Of a stretch of 64,000 bases of DNA, positions 57,521 through 64,000 are shown one piece after another (position 1 is the stretch's first letter; each line of letters starts with the position of its first letter). The DNA comes from Citricoccus muralis. GTDB taxonomy: Bacteria > Actinomycetota > Actinomycetes > Actinomycetales > Micrococcaceae. A model generated the notes under the pieces. The model was not told where the DNA came from and ran no database searches. It worked only from the letters and a program-made list of their open reading frames with translations. The stretch covers positions 1,550,001 through 1,614,000 of the forward strand of contig NZ_CP121252.1 of NCBI RefSeq assembly GCF_029637705.1. Direction: 5' to 3'. The position numbers and the translations under genes were made by a program.

Positions 57521-57871
57521 ATGACAACACCTACGCTCGATCCGGCCATCGCCGAACGCCTCAAGCGCAACGACGCCGGACTGATTGCCGCCATTGCCCA
57601 GCAGCACGACACCGGGGAGGTGCTGATGCTCGGTTGGATGGACGATGAGGCGCTACGCCGTACCCTGGCCACCGGACGAGCGACGTACTATTCCAGGTCG
57701 CGGCAGGAGTACTGGCGCAAGGGCGATACGTCGGGACACATCCAGGAAGTTCTCTCAGTGTCGCTGGATTGCGATGGCGACGCGCTGTTAGTGCAGGTGA
57801 ATCAGCATGGTCCGGCCTGCCACACCGGCACCCGCACCTGCTTTACCGGGCGGGAGCTGCCCCATGCGTGA
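57521..57871 (+). CDS. hisI: Phosphoribosyl-AMP cyclohydrolase
   Basis: The 116-residue protein has [42 protein letters not shown] and the zinc Cys/His region [14 protein letters not shown]. It opens the purine ring of phosphoribosyl-AMP. AGAGAGATC precedes ATG 57521. It overlaps trpE by eight bases, so late histidine and first tryptophan enzymes share a message. Confidence 0.96.
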   Translation: MTTPTLDPAIAERLKRNDAGLIAAIAQQHDTGEVLMLGWMDDEALRRTLATGRATYYSRSRQEYWRKGDTSGHIQEVLSVSLDCDGDALLVQVNQHGPACHTGTRTCFTGRELPHA

Positions 57872-59450
57872 TCTCGGAAACGTACATCCCAACCGCGGAG
57901 AGTTCCAGGCCCTGTCGAACCAACACACAGTGATTCCAGTCACGATGACAGTGTTGGCCGATGCGATCACCCCGGTCGGGCTCTACCGGCGTCTGGCCAA
58001 CGACCGCCCCGGCACTTTCCTGATGGAATCCGCTGCCCAGGGTGGCGTCTGGTCGCGCTACTCCTTCGTCGGGGCCGGCAGCGCGGCCACCTTGACCGAG
58101 CTCGACGGCGAAACGGTCTGGCAGGGCACGCCCCCGGCGGGAGTGCCCATCGAAGGCGACCCGCTGGATGTCCTCGACGCCACGCTACGCTTCCTGGCCT
58201 CGGATGCCCGCAACGCCGTCGCCCCGGACCTGCCCAACCTTGTGTCGGGTCTGGCCGGGTACCTGGGCTGGGAGACCATCCGGCACTGGGAGAAGCTGCC
58301 CGAACCGCCGCCCCAAGACGTGAACCTGCCGCTGCTGGCCATGAACCTGATCACCGACCTGGCTATTCACGATCAGGTCGACGGCACAGTCACCCTCGTC
58401 GCCAATGCGATCAATCTCAACGGGCTGGAATCCGGGGCCGAGCAGGCTTATGACGATGCGGTGGCGCGGCTGCACTCGATGGCGCAACAGCTCGCCCGAG
58501 GTGCGGATGACCCCGTTTCGGTGGCCCCTGTCGGTTGGCTCGACGTCGACGTGACTTCCCGAGTGCACGACTCCTGGACCAAACAGAGCTTCCTGGACGC
58601 TCTGGATGATGCGCATCAGGCAATTGTCGACGGCGAGATCTTCCAGATCGTGCTCTCCCGCCGCTTCTCGACTGAGACGGAGGCTTCCGGACTCGATGTC
58701 TACCGGGTGCTGCGGGCCATGAACCCGAGCCCCTACATGTATCTGTTCACGTTCGACCGCCCGGATGGATCCGGCACCTTCCACATTGTCGGGTCTTCCC
58801 CGGAAGCCCTGGTCACCGTGAATAACGGACACGTCGTCACCCACCCGATTGCCGGCTCGCGTCCCCGTGGCGCGACCGTGGAAGACGACCGGCTGCACGA
58901 GAAGGACCTGTTGCACGACGACAAGGAGCGCGCCGAACACCTGATGCTCGTTGACCTCTCCCGCAATGACCTCTCCAAGGTCTGCACTCCGGGGACCGTA
59001 CGCGTCACCCAGTTCATGGAAGTGGAACGGTTCAGCCACATCATGCACCTGGTCTCCCACGTGGAGGGCACCATGGAGTCCGGGCGTACCGCACTGGATG
59101 TGCTCGGGGCGACCTTCCCAGCCGGCACGCTTTCCGGAGCGCCAAAGCCGCGCGCCCTGCAGTTGCTGGAGCAGTGGGAACCGCAGCAGCGCGGGGCCTA
59201 TGCTGGGGTGATCGGATACTTCGATCTGGCCGGCAATATGGACATGGCCATCAATATCCGTTCTGCCACGCTCGTGGACGGCGTCGCCTATGTTCAAGCC
59301 GGTGCTGGTATCGTGGCCGATTCCGACCCGGAAGCCGAGGCCGCCGAAACCGTGGCCAAAGCCAGCGCACCCTTACGAGCCGTAGTGGCGGCGTCCAGGC
59401 TGACCAGTCTGGACAGCACCGGACAGTCATCATCCTCAGGAGACGCGTGA
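57864..59450 (+). CDS. trpE: Anthranilate synthase component I
   Basis: The 528-residue protein has the N-terminal feedback region with LMESA (Trp-binding LLESA-type motif) and the chorismate-binding core [51 protein letters not shown] and [15 protein letters not shown]. It makes anthranilate with TrpG, which is not in the window. ATG 57864 follows GGGAG and overlaps hisI. No leader peptide or attenuator can fit upstream. Confidence 0.96.
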   Translation: MRDLGNVHPNRGEFQALSNQHTVIPVTMTVLADAITPVGLYRRLANDRPGTFLMESAAQGGVWSRYSFVGAGSAATLTELDGETVWQGTPPAGVPIEGDPLDVLDATLRFLASDARNAVAPDLPNLVSGLAGYLGWETIRHWEKLPEPPPQDVNLPLLAMNLITDLAIHDQVDGTVTLVANAINLNGLESGAEQAYDDAVARLHSMAQQLARGADDPVSVAPVGWLDVDVTSRVHDSWTKQSFLDALDDAHQAIVDGEIFQIVLSRRFSTETEASGLDVYRVLRAMNPSPYMYLFTFDRPDGSGTFHIVGSSPEALVTVNNGHVVTHPIAGSRPRGATVEDDRLHEKDLLHDDKERAEHLMLVDLSRNDLSKVCTPGTVRVTQFMEVERFSHIMHLVSHVEGTMESGRTALDVLGATFPAGTLSGAPKPRALQLLEQWEPQQRGAYAGVIGYFDLAGNMDMAINIRSATLVDGVAYVQAGAGIVADSDPEAEAAETVAKASAPLRAVVAASRLTSLDSTGQSSSSGDA

Positions 59451-60145
59451 ACCCGACGAACGAGACCACTTCGGTCCCGGACACCCAGCCGACGCCGAAG
59501 ATCACCCGCGGGCGCGCCGTGCTCGTGGTGCTGATCGCCGGTGTGATGGCGTTGCTGGCCTCCACTCAGGTGTGGCTGGTCGCCACCGACATCGAAGCAC
59601 TACCCGACACCGCGGTGGAATCCACCGGCCAGCAAGCGGCCGGTGCGGTGACTGCCATGGCGCTGGTGGCCATGGCCGGTGGCGTTGCACTATCGATTGC
59701 CGGGCGGATCGCCCGCGTTATCATCGGGGTCTTATTGGCCGCCTCGGCTGCATTACTGGCGGCTTCCACCCTCGGCGTCGTCATGAACCCCGAGAACGCA
59801 GCGCAACCGCGGGTGGCGGAACTTTCCGGGCTGACCGACCCGGCGGGACAGGTCACCATGACCTGGGCTCCGTGGCTGGCGCTGCTCGCATCGTTGTTGA
59901 TGCTGCTTTCCGCCGTCATCGTGATCATCAGCGGGCGCCACTGGCAGACCACCCGCAAGTACGACTACGACACGGCGGCCACCGCAGAGGAGGACTCGGA
60001 GAGCGACACAGACACCGTGTTACGCCCCGAGGCGGTTACCACCCCGTCCCGTCAGGACCGTCCCGACGCCGCGCGACGCGCCCAATCCCGGGTGGAGGAG
60101 ATCGACGCGTGGGACGAACTGTCACAGGGCAAAGATCCCACGTGA
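59447..60145 (+). CDS. Trp biosynthesis-associated membrane protein
   Basis: The 232-residue protein has four hydrophobic helices (about residues 23-43, 66-84, 87-108 and 141-162), with STQVWLVATD after helix one, as in the Trp_oprn_chp family found between trpE and trpC in actinobacteria. A charged C-terminal tail of about 65 residues follows. Function is unknown. GTG 59447 overlaps the trpE stop by four bases. Confidence 0.87.
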   Translation: MNPTNETTSVPDTQPTPKITRGRAVLVVLIAGVMALLASTQVWLVATDIEALPDTAVESTGQQAAGAVTAMALVAMAGGVALSIAGRIARVIIGVLLAASAALLAASTLGVVMNPENAAQPRVAELSGLTDPAGQVTMTWAPWLALLASLLMLLSAVIVIISGRHWQTTRKYDYDTAATAEEDSESDTDTVLRPEAVTTPSRQDRPDAARRAQSRVEEIDAWDELSQGKDPT

Positions 60146-60250
60146 TCTTCCCGCTTCGCAGCGGGGTTCATGGCAGAATGGAAGCAGATCGCACTCGCAT
60201 ACGGTCGGCCGCGGCGCCGGGCCAGAGGTACTGAAGGAAAAGGAAGTTCG

Positions 60251-60544
60251 ATGACGACGCAGGAATCTGTCCACACCGACCAGGTCACCATCACCGAAGA
60301 CGGCCGGGTGGTGAACGACCCCACCCACGCCGAACCGATCGGCCACGGCAATTCGCCGGCCGCCTGGTCCATGGTGTTCTTGGTGCTCGCCGGCGTGCTC
60401 GTTGCCGGTGTGGGCATGCTGATGTGGAACATGGTGATCGTCGGTATCGGCGCCGCCATCGCCGTGGGTGGCGTCGTGCTCGCGTTCGTGCTGCGCCAGC
60501 TGGGTTACGGCGTCGGCGGTTCGAAGACGAAGTCTCACCACTGA
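60251..60544 (+). CDS. HGxxPAAW family small membrane protein
   Basis: The 97-residue protein carries the name-giving motif HGNSPAAW (about 34-41) and two hydrophobic helices (about 41-60 and 62-82). It is an actinobacterial family of unknown function that sits before trpC. AAGGAAAAGGAAG precedes ATG 60251. Its stop overlaps the trpC start by one base (TGATG). Confidence 0.9.
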   Translation: MTTQESVHTDQVTITEDGRVVNDPTHAEPIGHGNSPAAWSMVFLVLAGVLVAGVGMLMWNMVIVGIGAAIAVGGVVLAFVLRQLGYGVGGSKTKSHH

Positions 60545-61365
60545 TGACCACAGGATCCCTGAGCGGCACCGTCCTCGACCGTATCGTTGAGGGGGTCCGC
60601 GAAGACCTGGCCGAACGCCGTCGTGCCGTGCCTTTGACCAAGGTGCAGCGCGCAGCAACGGAGGCAACACCGGCTCTGGACGCCCACGCCGCCCTGCAGG
60701 GTGGCCGGGATGACACATCCGGAGTGCGCATCATCGCCGAGGTCAAGCGTTCCAGCCCCTCGGCCGGAGCCCTGGCCGAGATCAGCTCACCGGCGGATCT
60801 GGCACGGTCTTACCAAGCGGGAGGCGCCGCAGCGATTTCCGTGCTGACCGAGCAGCGCCGATTCGGCGGTTCGCTAGCCGACCTTGACGCCGTCCGTGCG
60901 GCCGTCTCCATCCCGGTGCTCCGCAAAGACTTCATGGTCGATGAGTACCAGTTCCACGAAGCCCGCGCCCACGGTGCCGATCTCGTACTACTCATCGTGG
61001 CCGCCCTGGATGACGCCCAGCTGCGTGATTTCCTCGCGCTGAGCCACGAGCTCGGCATGCACGCCCTGGTGGAAACCCACACCGTGGAGGAAATCGAACG
61101 GGCCATGGCCGTGGGCGCCCGCATCGTCGGCGTCAACGTGCGTAACCTCAAGACCCTCGACGTCGACGTCGACCACTACTCCGTACTGGCACCCCACCTG
61201 GATGATTCCGTGGTGCGGATCGCCGAATCCGGTGTGCGTTCGGAACGCGAGGTGGCCGATTATGCCGCCCGGGGCGCCGACGCCGTGCTGGTGGGGGAAG
61301 CCCTGGTCAAACACGGCGACGCCACCGCAGCCATCCGGGATTTCCGGGCCGCCTCGCGCCCCTGA
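60544..61365 (+). CDS. trpC: Indole-3-glycerol phosphate synthase
   Basis: The 273-residue TIM barrel has [37 protein letters not shown] and [12 protein letters not shown] with IAESGV, all typical TrpC catalytic segments. It closes the indole ring. It is a monofunctional form; trpF is not present here. Confidence 0.97.
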   Translation: MTTGSLSGTVLDRIVEGVREDLAERRRAVPLTKVQRAATEATPALDAHAALQGGRDDTSGVRIIAEVKRSSPSAGALAEISSPADLARSYQAGGAAAISVLTEQRRFGGSLADLDAVRAAVSIPVLRKDFMVDEYQFHEARAHGADLVLLIVAALDDAQLRDFLALSHELGMHALVETHTVEEIERAMAVGARIVGVNVRNLKTLDVDVDHYSVLAPHLDDSVVRIAESGVRSEREVADYAARGADAVLVGEALVKHGDATAAIRDFRAASRP

Positions 61366-61423
61366 ACCCCGGTCCCCTCCACCGGCCGGAGCTGATCCGG
61401 TCGCCCCAAGCAAGGGAAGTGAC

Positions 61424-62767
61424 ATGACAGATTCTCGCGACCACCGTCCAGCAGGGTCCCTCGACCACGAGGGCACCTATCGCAATGCAGAGGGTCCGTA
61501 CTTTGGCCCCTACGGCGGACGATGGATGCCGGAATCGCTGATCGCCGCCCTCGAGGAAGTGGAGCGGACCTTCAACGAGGCCCGTCAGGACCCGGAATTC
61601 AACGCGGAGTTGAACGCACTGTTTACCTCCTATGTGAACCGGCCGTCGCTCCTCACTGAAGTGCCGCGCTTCGCCGCTGACAGCCCCGGGGTTCGGATCT
61701 TCCTCAAGCGCGAAGACCTCAACCACACCGGCTCCCACAAGATTAACAATGTGATCGGTCAGGCGCTGATCGCCCGGCGCATGGGCAAAACCCGTTTGAT
61801 CGCCGAGACCGGTGCTGGCCAGCATGGTGTGGCCACCGCGACGGCGGCCGCTTTGTTTGGTATGGAATGCACCGTGTACATGGGCGAGGAAGACACGCGC
61901 CGCCAGGCGCTGAACGTGGCGCGCATGGAGATGCTCGGCGCCACCGTGGTGCCGGTGACGTTCGGAGCGCGCACTTTGAAGGATGCCATCAACGAGGCCC
62001 TGCGGGATTGGGTCGCCTCTGTGGATACCACCCACTACCTGCTCGGCACCGTCACCGGGCCCCACCCGTTCCCCGCTATGGTGCGCTATTTCCACCAGGC
62101 CATTGGCGAAGAGGCCCGGGCTCAGATCCTGGAGCAGACCGGACGCCTGCCCGACGCTATCGCCGCTTGTGTGGGTGGCGGTTCCAACGCCATCGGACTC
62201 TTCCATGGGTTCTTGGACGACGCCGAGGTAGAGATTTTCGGTTTCGAAGCCGGCGGTGACGGCATGGACACCGGACGCCATGCCGCCCCGATCACGCAGG
62301 GGCGCACCGGAGTGTTGCATGGGGCCCGCACCTACCTGATGCAGGACGAGGACGGCCAGACCGTCGACTCCCATTCCATCTCCGCGGGCCTGGACTATCC
62401 AGGGGTGGGCCCCGAACATGCCTTCCTGCACGACACCGGCCGCGCCCAGTACGAGCCGATCAACGACGTCGAATGTATGGATGCCTTCCGGCGCCTCAGC
62501 CGCACCGAGGGCATTGTGCCAGCCATCGAGTCCTCGCATGCCCTGGCCGGTGCACTGAAGATCGCCCAGCGCTGGCACGAGGCAGGCCTCGTCTCGGAAT
62601 CGACTCCGGCCGAGGAGCAGCGCACTATTATCGTCAGCCTGTCCGGCCGCGGCGATAAAGACGTGTCCACCGCAGCGAAGTATTTCGGGATGCTCCCGGA
62701 CGAGACCACCCCCGACGGCGGAGACGAAGAGGCCATCGCCGCCCGCCCCGAAGGAGCACAGGACTGA
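61424..62767 (+). CDS. trpB: Tryptophan synthase, beta subunit
   Basis: The 447-residue protein has [16 protein letters not shown], the PLP lysine in [34 protein letters not shown] and GRGDKD. It joins indole and serine. The C-terminus has about 30 extra acidic residues. AAGGGAAG precedes ATG 61424. It overlaps trpA by one base (TGATG), coupling the two subunits. Confidence 0.97.
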   Translation: MTDSRDHRPAGSLDHEGTYRNAEGPYFGPYGGRWMPESLIAALEEVERTFNEARQDPEFNAELNALFTSYVNRPSLLTEVPRFAADSPGVRIFLKREDLNHTGSHKINNVIGQALIARRMGKTRLIAETGAGQHGVATATAAALFGMECTVYMGEEDTRRQALNVARMEMLGATVVPVTFGARTLKDAINEALRDWVASVDTTHYLLGTVTGPHPFPAMVRYFHQAIGEEARAQILEQTGRLPDAIAACVGGGSNAIGLFHGFLDDAEVEIFGFEAGGDGMDTGRHAAPITQGRTGVLHGARTYLMQDEDGQTVDSHSISAGLDYPGVGPEHAFLHDTGRAQYEPINDVECMDAFRRLSRTEGIVPAIESSHALAGALKIAQRWHEAGLVSESTPAEEQRTIIVSLSGRGDKDVSTAAKYFGMLPDETTPDGGDEEAIAARPEGAQD

Positions 62768-63579
62768 TGACTACTTCCACTTCACGCTGCACCGAGGCCA
62801 TCGAAGCCGCCCGCGCCGCCGGGCGCACGGCCCTGATCGGCTATCTGCCCGCCGGATACCCCACGCTTCAGGACTCCATCGAGGCCGCGGTGGAGTTGGG
62901 TAACAACGGTGCCGACATCATCGAGATCGGCATCCCGTACTCCGACCCGGTGATGGACGGTCCCGTCATTCAGCACGCCACCAGCGAGGTGCTCGCCGCC
63001 GGATTCCGTGTCGACGACGTGTTTACCTTGATTTCGGCGATCACGCAGCGCACCGACGCCGTCGTCGTGGTGATGACCTACTGGAACCTGGTGGACCGGA
63101 TGGGTGTGGACGTCTTCGCCCGCCGCCTCGCCGAGGCCGGGGGAGCCGGCATCGTCACCCCGGATCTGGTTCCAGAAGAGGCGGAGGAGTGGTTCGCCGC
63201 CTCCGACCGCTACGGACTCGACCGGATCTTCCTCACCGCGCCCAGCTCCACTGATGAGCGCGTCACTAAAGTTGTGGAAGCCTCCCGCGGTTTCGTGTAC
63301 GCCGTCTCCGTGATGGGCGTGACCGGAGCTCGCTCCGAGGTCTCCACCGCCGCCGAACGGGTGGTGCAGCGTGCACACGACGCCGGCGCCCCGCGCGTCT
63401 GCGTCGGACTCGGCGTGTCACAAGCGGAGCACGTGCGTGAGATCGGCGCCTACGCCGACGGAGCGATTGTCGGCACCGCCCTCGTCGCCGCCCTGCGAGA
63501 CCACGGACCCCGCGCGGTCGGCGAGCTCGCTGCAGAACTCGCCCGCGGTACCCACCGAACAGCAACAACCCAGAGGTGA
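62767..63579 (+). CDS. trpA: Tryptophan synthase, alpha subunit
   Basis: The 270-residue TIM barrel has the catalytic Glu in DIIEIGIPYSDP and Asp in DPVMDGPVIQ, and the phosphate-binding GVTGARSEVS loop. It releases indole to TrpB. It is followed by lgt two bases after the stop. Confidence 0.97.
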   Translation: MTTSTSRCTEAIEAARAAGRTALIGYLPAGYPTLQDSIEAAVELGNNGADIIEIGIPYSDPVMDGPVIQHATSEVLAAGFRVDDVFTLISAITQRTDAVVVVMTYWNLVDRMGVDVFARRLAEAGGAGIVTPDLVPEEAEEWFAASDRYGLDRIFLTAPSSTDERVTKVVEASRGFVYAVSVMGVTGARSEVSTAAERVVQRAHDAGAPRVCVGLGVSQAEHVREIGAYADGAIVGTALVAALRDHGPRAVGELAAELARGTHRTATTQR

Positions 63580-63581
63580 GC

Positions 63582-64000
63582 ATGCTCTCCACCACCGCGT
63601 CCGCCCTGCTGAACCCCGTGATAGCCGCCATTCCTGCCCCCACGATCAGCGAAATCCCCTTCTGGCCGCGGCCCATCCAGCTGTACGCGCTCTGTCTCAT
63701 CACCGGTGCGGTTGCCGCGTTTATTCTGGGTAGCCGGCGCTGGAAGAACCGCGGCGGACACGAAGGTGCGATCATCGACGTCGGCATTATTGCCGTGGTG
63801 TTCGGCATCATCGGCGCCCGGCTCTACCACGTCTTTTCCTCACCGGATGCATATTTCGGGCCCGGTTTTGACGGCACCGGGGATCCCCTCAAGATTCTCT
63901 ACATCTGGAACGGTGGACTCGGTATCTGGGGCGCGATCGCGCTTGGCGCCGTGGGCGCGTGGATCGCCTGCCGGATTCACGGGATTCGGTTCTCCGCCTT
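63582..64000 (+). CDS. lgt: Prolipoprotein diacylglyceryl transferase, N-terminal part (runs off window)
   Basis: About 139 residues are present: a short N-terminus, helices around IQLYALCLITGAVAAFILG and DVGIIAVVFGIIGARLYHVF, then IWNGGLGIWGAI, all Lgt features. Lgt attaches diacylglycerol to lipobox cysteines, so it serves lipoproteins such as those at 38.5 and 54.1 kb. trpA-lgt order is usual in actinobacteria. ATG 63582 follows AGAGGTGAG. Confidence 0.93.
   Translation, partial: MLSTTASALLNPVIAAIPAPTISEIPFWPRPIQLYALCLITGAVAAFILGSRRWKNRGGHEGAIIDVGIIAVVFGIIGARLYHVFSSPDAYFGPGFDGTGDPLKILYIWNGGLGIWGAIALGAVGAWIACRIHGIRFSA

Noticed and set aside
57872-57900. Trp leader peptide/attenuator before trpE
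   Set aside because: trpE overlaps hisI by eight bases, which leaves no room for a leader.

Overview
This window is a compact, high-GC chromosomal stretch from an actinobacterium, most likely Micrococcales and Micrococcaceae-like. The main signs are ATGA/GTGA/TGATG overlaps between genes, frequent GTG and TTG starts, mycothiol-type metabolism, a class Ib nrdHIEF cluster next to iron-uptake genes, and family-level markers (DUF4233, DUF6504, HGxxPAAW, TIGR03085, Trp-operon membrane protein). I cannot name the genus from sequence alone. Most of the window is conserved housekeeping DNA; the accessory parts are one insertion sequence and one small decayed island.

Layout: 1-3.9 kb holds the end of ileS, folC, a DUF4233 membrane protein and ndk. 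A vitamin K epoxide reductase homologue (VKOR) faces them. 4.5-10.3 kb carries a long leader, RNase E/G, rplU-rpmA and obgE; then come proB-proA, a small membrane protein, nadD, a membrane-anchored hypothetical, rsfS, a phosphatase and tRNA-Ala(GGC). An IS481-type element (about 16119-17528) sits three bases past that tRNA and is flanked by a 15-bp copy of the tRNA 3' end. 17.6-23.1 kb has a DUF1846 protein, a HAD phosphatase and a ferric-siderophore ABC importer (two permeases and an ATPase) behind an IdeR/DtxR-like box. The divergent nrdHIEF cluster carries two NrdR-like boxes over its promoter.

27.7-34.5 kb contains a thioesterase, a formaldehyde/nitrosothiol detoxification pair (metallo-hydrolase and MscR-type dehydrogenase), an SRAP abasic-site protein coupled to an SBF-type transporter, and an S9 peptidase. 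34.7-43.4 kb contains DUF6504-dnaE2 (mutagenic repair), an AMIN-like lipoprotein, and thrS-HIT-pgsA-GPP34. 43.4-44.7 kb is a lower-GC island with remnants of small secreted-protein genes, two of them visibly broken. Next come sufE and a thiosulfate sulfurtransferase (Fe-S/sulfur metabolism), zapE, a broken GNAT gene and a cluster of four tRNAs (Gly-Cys-Val-Gly).

48.5-64 kb runs from a PD-(D/E)XK-like protein through def-fmt-rsmB-rpe-pnuC (formyl-methionine metabolism, rRNA methylation, pentose phosphate, NAD precursor uptake), a lipoprotein, hisE-hisG-hisF, a TIGR03085 protein on the other strand, then hisI-trpE-(membrane protein)-HGxxPAAW-trpC-trpB-trpA and the start of lgt. hisI through lgt are tightly spaced or overlapping, suggesting joint transcription of late histidine and tryptophan genes. 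No CRISPR array, prophage or replication origin was seen. The least ordinary observations are the island, the IS with its repeated palindromes at a tRNA end, the GOLPH3-like gene beside the phosphatidylinositol-phosphate synthase gene, and the dnaE2 locus without ImuA'/ImuB.
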